From Bifidobacteriaceae bacterium (GTDB lineage Bacteria; Actinomycetota; Actinomycetes; Actinomycetales; WQXJ01): a stretch of 17,451 bases of DNA. A program made the position numbers and the translations under genes. The notes under the pieces are model-generated. The model was not told the DNA's origin. It worked only from the letters and a program-made list of their open reading frames with translations, and made no database searches. Positions 6,130 to 14,043 of the stretch are shown in pieces. How positions within the stretch are numbered: the first letter of the stretch is position 1; each line of letters starts with the position of its first letter. The DNA lies in assembly GCA_031265345.1 (NCBI GenBank), contig JAISCU010000023.1:1-17451 (forward strand). The letters run 5' to 3'.

Positions 6130-6160
6130 TTCACACCATTCTGATAGTTTTTACTAATGT
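6130..6160 (+). promoter_or_regulatory. Possible promoter of the narK2-narGHJI-moa unit
   Basis: The 102-bp spacer after moeB contains one A+T-rich stretch. TTCACA (6130-6135) is an acceptable -35. TACTAA (6152-6157, 16-bp spacing) or TAATGT (6155-6160, 19-bp spacing) are weak -10 candidates. The palindrome TAGTTTTTACTA lies between or over these elements. The assignment is tentative, but this is the only spacer that could hold the main promoter of the downstream genes. Confidence 0.3.
6145..6156. promoter_or_regulatory. Operator-like palindrome TAGT-TTTT-ACTA (copy 3)
   Basis: Perfect inverted repeat with the same half-sites and spacing as copy 1 at 841-852. It shares the 10-mer TAGTTTTTAC with the minus-strand reading of copy 2. 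It lies 71 bp before the narK2 start codon, within the putative promoter. Presence at both the moeA/modA and narK2-narG control regions fits a common regulator of molybdenum supply and nitrate respiration. Confidence 0.45.
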
Positions 6161-6226
6161 AAAACCAGGATATGGCAGTGCCGCCGTCAGGTCCGGCCGG
6201 CCGCCCTAACGAGAGGCGTCAAACCC

Positions 6227-7549
6227 GTGAGTGTCCGGAACGCGACCCCAGGCCGTCAAATCACCAGTTGGGACCCCGAACGGGCCTGGGACTCGAAAGT
6301 GGCTTGGCCCACCCTGTGGACCACCACCTACTCGCTCATGCTCGGCTTCATGGTCTGGTATCTGACCTCCTCGCTGGCACCCTTGCTGCAGGGCGCCCAG
6401 ATCATCACCGGCTCGCAGGCCTATTGGCTGGCGGCCATGCCGGGGTTGGCCGGAGGCCTGTTGCGCCTGGTCTGGACTTTCCTGCCGCCCGTGATGGGCA
6501 CCCGTCGCCTGGTCCTGTGGTCCACCATCGGCATGATCTTGCCGATGGCTGGGTGGGCCTGGCTGCTGGCGGTCCCCGCTCCCCCCTTCTCCGCCATGAT
6601 GGCGCTGGCCTTCCTGACCGGGATAGGCGGCGGGGTGTTCTCCGGCTACATGCCCTCGACCAGCTACTTCTTCCCGAAGTCGAAGCAGGGCACGGCGCTC
6701 GGCCTGCAGGCCGGGATCGGCAACTTCGGAGTCTCGGTGGTTCAGTTGCTGACGCCCGTGGTGGTCGGCGCGCCGCTGTTCGGCGCCTCCAAACTGGTCA
6801 CCAGCGCGGCCAAGCCCGACCGTCTGGTCTGGTTGCAGACCGCCCCGGCCCTGATCATCCCGTTGTTGGCGATCTCCGCCGTCCTGGCCGCGATAGTGCT
6901 CAAATCGGTGCCGATCAAGGCCAATTTCCGCCAGCAGTTCGACATCTTCTCCAACAAGCACACCTGGTTCATGACCGTCGAATACCTGCTCACCTTCGGC
7001 ATCTTCTCCGGACTGGCGGGGCAGTTCGGCAACCTGCTGGGTGACCTCTACTCGACCGTCCCGACGATCAGTTGGCTGGGCGGCACCACCATCGCCTTCC
7101 TCGGAGCCTTCATCGGCTCGTTGGCACGAGTCGCCTGGGGACCGCTCTGCGACAAGTTCGGCGGCGGCCCATGGACGGTGGTGTCCGGCGGGGGCATCGC
7201 GCTCTCAACCATCCCGATCCTGATCGGCCTGGCCAAGGACGTGCAAGGAAGGCAAGACCTGGTGCCCATGCCGCTGTTCCTGACCGGCATGTTCGCGATC
7301 TTCTTCTTCGCCGGAGTCGGCAACGCCTCGACTTTCAAGCAGATGCCGATGATCTTCCCGGCCCGCCAGGCCGGCGGCGTGATCGGCTGGACCGCCGCCG
7401 CCGCGGCCCTGGGACCGTTCTTGTTCGGCGTCGCCTTCGACACGTTCTCGAAAACCGCCGTCTTCAGCTTCGTCCTGGCCTATGCCGTGGTCTGCGCCGC
7501 CCTCGCCTGGTGGTATTACGCCCGGCCGGGCGCGGAAGCCCGCTCATGA
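6227..7549 (+). CDS. narK2: Nitrate/nitrite transporter, MFS family, NarK2 type
   Basis: A 440-residue major facilitator protein, the second nitrate/nitrite porter in the window. It shows the signatures GIGGGVFSGYMPSTSYFFP and GVGNASTFKQMP, with arginines Arg80 (GLLRLVW) and Arg301 (SLARVAWG) in the positions that bind substrate in NarK. Its sequence and its position directly before narG suggest a NarK2/NarU-type carrier that exchanges nitrate for the nitrite made by the reductase. The start is GTG at 6227, preceded by GAGAGG (6211-6216) at a rather long 10-nt spacing; a GTG at 6231 is out of frame. The stop overlaps the narG start by 4 nt (ATGA). It is clearly diverged from narK1, so it is not a recent duplicate. 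Confidence 0.92.
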   Translation: MSVRNATPGRQITSWDPERAWDSKVAWPTLWTTTYSLMLGFMVWYLTSSLAPLLQGAQIITGSQAYWLAAMPGLAGGLLRLVWTFLPPVMGTRRLVLWSTIGMILPMAGWAWLLAVPAPPFSAMMALAFLTGIGGGVFSGYMPSTSYFFPKSKQGTALGLQAGIGNFGVSVVQLLTPVVVGAPLFGASKLVTSAAKPDRLVWLQTAPALIIPLLAISAVLAAIVLKSVPIKANFRQQFDIFSNKHTWFMTVEYLLTFGIFSGLAGQFGNLLGDLYSTVPTISWLGGTTIAFLGAFIGSLARVAWGPLCDKFGGGPWTVVSGGGIALSTIPILIGLAKDVQGRQDLVPMPLFLTGMFAIFFFAGVGNASTFKQMPMIFPARQAGGVIGWTAAAAALGPFLFGVAFDTFSKTAVFSFVLAYAVVCAALAWWYYARPGAEARS

Positions 7550-10500
7550 ACCCGGTCGAGGCCCTCATGCGGACGCGAGCCTGGCTCACCAAGGAGCAGC
7601 TCGGCCCCGACCACCGCACCGTCACCCAGCCGGACAAGCCCGAATGGGAACGCTTCTACCGAGACCGCTGGGCCCACGACAAGGTGGTGCGCACAACCCA
7701 CGGGGTCAACTGCACCGGTTCGTGCGCCTGGAACGTCTACGTCAAGGACGGCCTGATCACCTGGGAGCACCAGTTCACGGACTACCCGTCGGCCGGGCCG
7801 GACTCTCCCGAGTACGAGCCTCGCGGTTGCCCCAGGGGAGCGTCTTTCTCCTGGTACACCTATTCGCCCGGCCGGGTCCGCTACCCCTACGTGCGCCAGG
7901 TCCTGCTCGACTTGTACCGCTCCGAGCGCGCCCAGGGCAAGGACCCGGTCGAGGCCTGGGCCGCGATAGTCGAATCGCCCGCCAAAGCGCTCAGCTACAA
8001 GCGGGCCCGCGGCAAGGGCGGGTTCGTCCGCGCGACCTGGGAGGAGGCCCAGGAGATCCAGGCCGCCGCCCACGTCCACACCATCAAGCGTTACGGCCCC
8101 GACCGGATCGCCGCGTTCACCCCCATCCCGGCCATGTCGATGGTCTCGTTCTGCGCCGGGACCAGGCTGTTCTCGCTGCTCGGGGCGACACTGCTGAGCT
8201 TCTACGACTGGTATTGCGACCTGCCTCCGGCCAGTCCCCAGATCTGGGGCGACCAGACCGACGTGCCGGAGAGCGCCGACTGGTTCAACTCCTCCTACAT
8301 CATGATGTGGGGCTCGAACGTGCCCGTGACGCGCACTCCGGACGCGCATTTCATGACGGAGGCCCGCTACAAGGGCGCGAAGGTGGTGGCCGTTGCCCCG
8401 GACTACGCCGAGAACGTCAAGTTCGCGGACGATTGGCTGGCCCCCGCGCCGGGCACCGACGGCGCGTTGGCCTTCGCCATGGGCCACGTCGTCTTGCGCG
8501 ACTTCCACCGCGACCGCCGCGTGGACCGCTTCGAGGCGTACGTCAAGAAGTACACCGACGCGCCCTTCTTGGTCCGGTTGGAGCCCGCGCCGGGCGGCGT
8601 CTGGCGTCCGGGCAAGTTCTTGACCGCCGATGCCGTGCCCGCGCTCGCGAGCGCCCAGCACGCCGCCTTCAGGCCGGTTCTGTTCGCCGACCGCTCCGAG
8701 CAGGCACCGGAGTTGGTCGCGCCGAACGGCACGCTCGGCGACCGCTGGGGCGACGCGGGCGAGGGCCGGTGGAACCTCGACCTCGAGGACCTCGATCCGC
8801 AGCTGTCCCTGTTCGCCGAACTCGGCCCAGCCGTGGAGATCGAGTTGCCGCGTTTCGACTTGCCCGGCCCGGACGGCTCCACCGACAAGGGCCGGTCGGT
8901 CCGGCGCGGCGTGCCGGTCAGGACCGTAGCGACCACCGCTGGCGAGGCCTTGGTCACCACCGTCTTCGACCTGATGATGGCCCACTACGGCGTGGAACGG
9001 CCCGGCCTGCCGGGCCAATGGCCCACCGGCCCCGAGGACGTCTCCGCCCCAGGCACGCCGTCCTGGGCCGAAGCGATCACCGGCGTCCCCGCGACCCAGG
9101 TCGAGCGCATAGCCAGGGAATTCGCCCGCAACGCGGAGGTCTCCGGCGGCCGGTCCATGATCATCATGGGGGCCGGGGCCAACCACTATTTCCATTCGGA
9201 CACCATCTACCGCTGCATGATCGCGCTAGTCACCCTGACCGGCTGCCAAGGGATCAACGGCGGCGGCTGGGCCCACTACGTGGGCCAGGAGAAGGCCCGG
9301 CCCATCACCGGCCAGCAGCACATCGGCTTCGCCCTCGACTGGGCGCGTCCACCCCGGCACCAGGCGGGCACCAGCTTCTGGTACACGCATTCCGACCAGT
9401 GGCGTTACGACAAGTTCGGGGCCGGCGACGTCAGCTCGCCGACCGGTCCTGGCACCCTCGACGGGAAGTCCATGATCGACTGCCTGGCCCAGGCCGTGCG
9501 GGCGGGCTGGACGCCGGGACATCCCGGCTTCAACCGCAATCCCCTGGACCTGGCCGGTGAGGCCGAGGCGGCCGGGCGGACCATCCCGGAGCACGTCGTC
9601 GCCGAGCTGAGGTCCGGCGCGCTGCGTTTCGCGGTCGAGGACCCGGACGATCCGGCCAATTTCCCGCGCTGCCTGACGATGTGGCGGGCCAACCTGCTGG
9701 GGAACTCCGCCAAAGGCTCCGAGTATTTCCTGCGTCACTTGCTGGGCACGGATTCCGCCGTCACGGCTGAAGAGACCCGGAGCTCCCAGGAGACCGTCTG
9801 GCGCGACCCGGCGCCGGAGGGCAAGCTCGACCTGGTCACCACCATCGACTTCCGCATGACCGGCTCGGCGCTGCTCTCCGACATAGTGCTCCCCGCCGCG
9901 ACTTGGTACGAGAAGCACGACATCTCCACCACCGACATGCACCCCTTCATCCATTCGTTCAACCCGGCCATCGCGCCGCCGTGGCAGGCCCGAACCGACT
10001 ACCAGGCCTTCGGCGACCTGGCGGATAAGATCGCCGAACTGGCCGCGACCCACTTGGGGACCAGGACCGACGTGGTGCCCGTGCCCCTCCTGACGGACAC
10101 GCCGGACGAACTGGCCTCGCCCCACGGCATCGTCCAAGACTGGAAGACGGGCCAAACCGAACCGGTGCCGGGCGTGACCATGCCCAAGCTGGTGGTGGTC
10201 GAGCGGGACTACACGGACGTCGGGCGCAAATGGCGCACGCTCGGGCCGCTGATCTCCAAGCTCGGCACCACCACCAAGGGCGTGACGGTTCCGGGAGACG
10301 ATGCGGTCCGGTTCCTGTCCAAGAAGAACGGCACGGCGGACGGGAGCCCACTGCTCGACACGGACGTGAAGATGGCGGACGCCATCATGGCGCTGTCGGG
10401 GACGACCAACGGTCTGGGTGCGGTGGCGGGGTTCAAAGCGCTGGAACGGCGCACCGGCAAACCGCTGGCCGACCTGGCGGAGGAGTCCGAGGACCGCCGC

Positions 10501-11220
10501 ATCACCTTCGCGGACCTGAAACTGGGGCCGCAGCCGGTCATGACCAGCTACGAATGGTCGGGCTCGGAGACCGATGGCCGTCGCTACTCGGCCTTCGTCA
10601 TCAACGTGGAGCGGGACCGGCCCTGGTCCACCCTGACCGGGCGCCAGCAGTTCTACATCGATCACGACTGGATGACGGAGTTCGGCGAGGGCCTGCCGGT
10701 CTACCGTCCGCCGCTGGACCTGGCCCGCATCTACGGGCCCATCGCCGACCGGGACGCGGGCGCGCAGGTGACGGTCCGGTACCTGACGCCGCACTCGAAA
10801 TGGTCGATCCACTCCTCCTACGCCGACAATCCGTACATGCTCGCGCTGTCGCGGGGCGGACCCGTGATCTGGATGTCGCTGGAGGACGCGGGGAAGATCG
10901 GCGCGGGCGACAATGACTGGATCGAGGCCTACAACTCGCACGGCGTGGTCACCGCGAGGGCCGTGGTGTCGCACCGCATGCCAACCGGGACCGTCTTCAT
11001 GTACCACGCCAAAGACCGCAACGTGGCCGTGCCGCTGACCCAGCGCGACGGCCGCCGCGGCGGCACCAACAACGCTCTGACCAGGCTTTACATCAAGCCC
11101 ACTCATCTGATCGGCGGCTACGCCCAGCTCACTTTCGGCTTCAACTACTACGGTCCCACCGGCAACCAACGCGACGAGCTGACGGTCATCCGCCGCCGCT
11201 CGCAGGAGGTGAAGTACTGA
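7546..11220 (+). CDS. narG: Respiratory nitrate reductase alpha subunit NarG
   Basis: Catalytic subunit of the membrane-bound, cytoplasm-facing nitrate reductase; reduces nitrate to nitrite at a bis-MGD molybdenum centre. It has 1224 residues against 1247 in E. coli, and looks complete. The FS0 [4Fe-4S] cluster ligands His52, Cys56, Cys60 and Cys95 are present (HGVNCTGSC and RGCPRGAS). The Mo ligand is Asp221 in SFYDWYCDLPPASP. The cofactor-binding stretch WGSNVPVTRTPDAHF follows. The N-terminus lacks a functional Tat signal, as in the E. coli protein. The start is the ATG overlapping the narK2 stop (ATGA) and matches the family start. Its stop overlaps narH by one base. Confidence 0.98.
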   Translation: MNPVEALMRTRAWLTKEQLGPDHRTVTQPDKPEWERFYRDRWAHDKVVRTTHGVNCTGSCAWNVYVKDGLITWEHQFTDYPSAGPDSPEYEPRGCPRGASFSWYTYSPGRVRYPYVRQVLLDLYRSERAQGKDPVEAWAAIVESPAKALSYKRARGKGGFVRATWEEAQEIQAAAHVHTIKRYGPDRIAAFTPIPAMSMVSFCAGTRLFSLLGATLLSFYDWYCDLPPASPQIWGDQTDVPESADWFNSSYIMMWGSNVPVTRTPDAHFMTEARYKGAKVVAVAPDYAENVKFADDWLAPAPGTDGALAFAMGHVVLRDFHRDRRVDRFEAYVKKYTDAPFLVRLEPAPGGVWRPGKFLTADAVPALASAQHAAFRPVLFADRSEQAPELVAPNGTLGDRWGDAGEGRWNLDLEDLDPQLSLFAELGPAVEIELPRFDLPGPDGSTDKGRSVRRGVPVRTVATTAGEALVTTVFDLMMAHYGVERPGLPGQWPTGPEDVSAPGTPSWAEAITGVPATQVERIAREFARNAEVSGGRSMIIMGAGANHYFHSDTIYRCMIALVTLTGCQGINGGGWAHYVGQEKARPITGQQHIGFALDWARPPRHQAGTSFWYTHSDQWRYDKFGAGDVSSPTGPGTLDGKSMIDCLAQAVRAGWTPGHPGFNRNPLDLAGEAEAAGRTIPEHVVAELRSGALRFAVEDPDDPANFPRCLTMWRANLLGNSAKGSEYFLRHLLGTDSAVTAEETRSSQETVWRDPAPEGKLDLVTTIDFRMTGSALLSDIVLPAATWYEKHDISTTDMHPFIHSFNPAIAPPWQARTDYQAFGDLADKIAELAATHLGTRTDVVPVPLLTDTPDELASPHGIVQDWKTGQTEPVPGVTMPKLVVVERDYTDVGRKWRTLGPLISKLGTTTKGVTVPGDDAVRFLSKKNGTADGSPLLDTDVKMADAIMALSGTTNGLGAVAGFKALERRTGKPLADLAEESEDRRITFADLKLGPQPVMTSYEWSGSETDGRRYSAFVINVERDRPWSTLTGRQQFYIDHDWMTEFGEGLPVYRPPLDLARIYGPIADRDAGAQVTVRYLTPHSKWSIHSSYADNPYMLALSRGGPVIWMSLEDAGKIGAGDNDWIEAYNSHGVVTARAVVSHRMPTGTVFMYHAKDRNVAVPLTQRDGRRGGTNNALTRLYIKPTHLIGGYAQLTFGFNYYGPTGNQRDELTVIRRRSQEVKY

Positions 11221-12761
11221 TGAGGGTCATGGCGCAGGTCGCGATGGTCCTGAACCTGGACAAGTGCATCGGTTGCCATGTCTGCTCGGTCACCTGCAAA
11301 CAGACCTGGACCAACCGGGACGGCGTGGAATACGCCTGGTTCAACAACGTCGAATCGAAGCCTGGCGTGGGCTATCCCGTCGCCTGGGAGGACCAGCGCC
11401 GCTGGCGCGGCGGCTGGGAGCTGGGCCGCGACGGGCGTTTGCGCCTGCGCTCGGGAGGGAGGCTCCGGCGCCTGGCGCGCATCTTCGCCAACCCCGAGCT
11501 GCCCGCGCTGGACGATTACTACGACCCGGTGACCTACGACTTCGACACCCTGCTGAAAGCGGCGCCGGGCGCGAATATGCCGGTGGCGCGGCCCCTGTCG
11601 GCTTTGACCGGACGGCCCGCGTCGATCGAGTGGGGTCCGAACTGGGAGGACGGCCTGGCGGGCTCGGAGCTCTACGCGAACCAGGACCCCAACATCGTCG
11701 CGACGGGCCGCAAGGTGCGCTTGGAATTGGAGCGCGCCTTCATGTTCCATCTGCCACGCCTGTGCGAGCATTGCCTCAACCCCGGCTGCGTCTCGGCCTG
11801 CCCCTCGGGCGCGCTGTACAAACGTGCCCAGGACGGCATCGTGCTCGTGGACCAGGACAAATGCCGGGGCTGGCGGATGTGCGTGAGCGGCTGCCCGTAC
11901 AAGAAGATCTACATCAACCACCGCACCGGCAAGGCCGAGAAATGCACCTTCTGCTTCCCGCGCGTCGAGGCCGGGCAACCGACGGTCTGCGCTGTCACCT
12001 GTGTTGGGCGCATCCGTTACATCGGGGTGATGCTCTACGACGCCGATGCCGTGGGCGCGGCCGCCGCGGTGCGTGATCCTCGCGCGTTGCTGGCCTCCCA
12101 GCGCTCGGTGTTCCTGGACCCGTTCGACCCTTCGGTCGTGGCGGCGGCGCTTGAGGCCGGTATCGCTTCCGACTGGATCGACGCTGCCCGGCGCTCCCCG
12201 GTCTGGGCGCTGGCGATGCGGCACCGGGTGGCCCTGCCGCTCCATCCGGAGTACCGCACCCTGCCGATGGTCTGGTACATCCCACCGCTCTCGCCCGTCC
12301 TGGACGCCACCGCTGAGCTGGGCGGCGACCAAGACTGTGCGGACGATGTGTTCCACGCCGTCTCCGGCCTGCGCATCCCCTTGGAGTATCTGGCCGAGTT
12401 GTTCACTGCCGGGGATGCGGCGGCGGTGGCGGGCGTGCTCATGAAACTGGCGGCGATGCGTTCGCACATGCGTCGGCTGACCTTGGAGGGGTCCGTTGAC
12501 GAGTCCCTGTTGTCATCCGTCGGCGCCTCGGCCCAAGACTTGGAGGACCTCTACCGGCTGTTGGGCGTGGCCAAGGCGGCAGATCGTTTCGTGGTGCCGA
12601 TGGCCCATCGGGTCGAAGGCGCCCGGCTGGCCTCCTGGCAGACCGATTGCGCGCTCGACCGACCGGGCGGTCCCGGCATGAACGAACAGCCGGGCCTGGC
12701 GGGGTTCCCCGCAGCGGCTGGTGGACCGGTGCGCCTCGAACTGAACGGACCGCGGCGATGA
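11220..12761 (+). CDS. narH: Respiratory nitrate reductase beta subunit NarH
   Basis: Iron-sulfur electron-transfer subunit that passes electrons from NarI haems to NarG. The 513-residue protein has the four cysteine groups of the family: Cys16/19/22/26 (CIGCHVCSVTC), then CEHCLNPGCVSACPSG, CRGWRMCVSGCPYKK and CTFCFPRVEAGQPTVC. The Trp in CRGWRMC replaces a Cys and marks the [3Fe-4S] cluster, as in E. coli NarH. The start MRVMAQVAMVLN aligns with the E. coli N-terminus and is preceded by AGGAGGTGA (11204-11212). The ATG overlaps the narG stop (TGATG). The C-terminal tail after about residue 460 is poorly conserved, which is usual. Confidence 0.98.
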   Translation: MRVMAQVAMVLNLDKCIGCHVCSVTCKQTWTNRDGVEYAWFNNVESKPGVGYPVAWEDQRRWRGGWELGRDGRLRLRSGGRLRRLARIFANPELPALDDYYDPVTYDFDTLLKAAPGANMPVARPLSALTGRPASIEWGPNWEDGLAGSELYANQDPNIVATGRKVRLELERAFMFHLPRLCEHCLNPGCVSACPSGALYKRAQDGIVLVDQDKCRGWRMCVSGCPYKKIYINHRTGKAEKCTFCFPRVEAGQPTVCAVTCVGRIRYIGVMLYDADAVGAAAAVRDPRALLASQRSVFLDPFDPSVVAAALEAGIASDWIDAARRSPVWALAMRHRVALPLHPEYRTLPMVWYIPPLSPVLDATAELGGDQDCADDVFHAVSGLRIPLEYLAELFTAGDAAAVAGVLMKLAAMRSHMRRLTLEGSVDESLLSSVGASAQDLEDLYRLLGVAKAADRFVVPMAHRVEGARLASWQTDCALDRPGGPGMNEQPGLAGFPAAAGGPVRLELNGPRR

Positions 12762-13366
12762 GGCGCCGCGCCCGGCCTGCGGACGGCATCGGCCACGCTA
12801 GTCAGATCTATGGCCTGATCAGCCTGCTCATGGAGTACCCCGGCCCGGACCTGCTGGCCGCTCGCGACGACCTGGCGGCGGTGGCAGAGTCGTTGCCGGA
12901 TTCGCCCGCGGCGGCGCGGGTGGCGCGATTCGCGCGGCACTTCGCCGCTGGCCGGGTCGGGACGTTGGAGTCCGCTTACGTCGAGACGTTCGACCTGCGT
13001 CGGCGCACCACCTTGCACCTGACCTACGGCGAGTTCGGCGAGACCCGGCAGCGCGGCGCCGCGCTGGTGGTCCTGAAGCAGCGCTACCGTCTGGCCGGAC
13101 TGGTGCCGCCCGAATCCGAACTGCCGGACTACCTGCCTTTGTTGGCGGAGTTCGCGTCCCGCTCGCCTGAAGCCGGTCAAGCGGCGCTCGCTTCCTGCCA
13201 TGTGGGGCTGGAACTGCTGGACCGGGCGCTCGACGGTTCCCCCTACCGCGACCTGACCGCTGCCTGCGGGCTTATGCTGGGCCGCTTGTCCTCCCAGGGA
13301 CGCGAACGGGTCGATTCCCTGGTCATGTCAGGACCGCCGATGGAGCAAGTGGGGACGGGATCATGA
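12758..13366 (+). CDS. narJ: Nitrate reductase assembly chaperone NarJ
   Basis: Cytoplasmic chaperone of the TorD/DmsD/NarJ family, needed to load the molybdenum cofactor into NarG and attach the NarGH complex to NarI; it is not part of the finished enzyme. The product is 202 residues (E. coli 236). Recognisable family segments are LISLLMEYP near the N-terminus, GETRQRGAALV (from Gly94) and ELPDYLPL (121-128). The start ATG overlaps the narH stop by 4 nt; an upstream in-frame start inside narH would add an arginine-rich stretch not seen in the family. The stop overlaps the narI start by 4 nt. Confidence 0.95.
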   Translation: MRRRARPADGIGHASQIYGLISLLMEYPGPDLLAARDDLAAVAESLPDSPAAARVARFARHFAAGRVGTLESAYVETFDLRRRTTLHLTYGEFGETRQRGAALVVLKQRYRLAGLVPPESELPDYLPLLAEFASRSPEAGQAALASCHVGLELLDRALDGSPYRDLTAACGLMLGRLSSQGRERVDSLVMSGPPMEQVGTGS

Positions 13367-14043
13367 GCCTGGCGCTGTTCGGGATTTGGCCTTACGCCGC
13401 GTTGGTGGCCTCCCTGGTCGGGCTGGTGTGGCGGTGGCGCACCGATCAGTTCGGTTGGACCAGCCGGACCTCCCAGCTGCTGGAGCGCCGTTGGCTGGGC
13501 TGGGGCTCGCCGCTCTTCCACGCCGGGGCGTTGATCGCGATCATGGGCCACGCCGCCGGGTTGCTGGTGCCCGCCTCGGTGACCTCGGCGTTGGGGGTGC
13601 CGGAACACGCCTATCACCTGATGGCGGTGATGGGCGGCGCGTTGGCGGGCACTTTGCTGACAGCCGGGCTGGTCGTCCTGGTGATCCGTCGAATCCGGTC
13701 CCGCGCCCGGTTGCGGTTCGTGACCACCGGCTGGGACCGGGTCATGTATGGGCTCTTGTCTGTCATAGTGGCCTTCGGCATGTATCCGACGTTCGCGCTC
13801 AACGTCTTCGGTCCGGGCTACGACTACCGCGAGACCATCGCGGTCTGGTTCCGGTCAGTCTTCTACCTCGACCCCCAGGTGGGGCTGATGGCGGAGGCGC
13901 CCTGGCCGTACCAGGTGCATGTGGTGGCGGCCTTCGCGCTGTTCGCCATCTGGCCGTTCACGCGCCTGGTGCACGTCTTCTCGATTCCTCTGGGGTACCT
14001 GGCGCGTCCCTATGTGGTCTACCGCCAGAAGGTCAGGCGATGA
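13363..14043 (+). CDS. narI: Respiratory nitrate reductase gamma subunit NarI (cytochrome b)
   Basis: Membrane di-haem cytochrome b that oxidises menaquinol and sends electrons to NarH. It has 226 residues and five hydrophobic segments. The four haem-ligating histidines are in place: His53 (LFHAG), His63 (MGHAAG), His186 (QVHVV) and His204 (LVHVFS), matching His56, His66, His187 and His205 of E. coli NarI. GPGYDYRETIAVWFRS, with the conserved WFRS, is also present. It overlaps narJ and the following moaC fusion by 4 nt on each side, so the reductase structural genes run straight into cofactor genes without a spacer or terminator. Confidence 0.97.
   Translation: MSLALFGIWPYAALVASLVGLVWRWRTDQFGWTSRTSQLLERRWLGWGSPLFHAGALIAIMGHAAGLLVPASVTSALGVPEHAYHLMAVMGGALAGTLLTAGLVVLVIRRIRSRARLRFVTTGWDRVMYGLLSVIVAFGMYPTFALNVFGPGYDYRETIAVWFRSVFYLDPQVGLMAEAPWPYQVHVVAAFALFAIWPFTRLVHVFSIPLGYLARPYVVYRQKVRR

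Noticed and set aside
9226..11169. A 647-codon open frame on the minus strand antisense to narG
   Set aside because: It lies entirely within narG, which has clear motifs throughout. The predicted product is low-complexity, Arg/Gly/His/Gln-rich, and shows no domain; such frames are common in high-G+C DNA.
13386..14039. In-frame upstream extension of the moaC fusion through narI
   Set aside because: It is narI read in another frame. MoaC homology begins at the ATG at 14040, which overlaps the narI stop.
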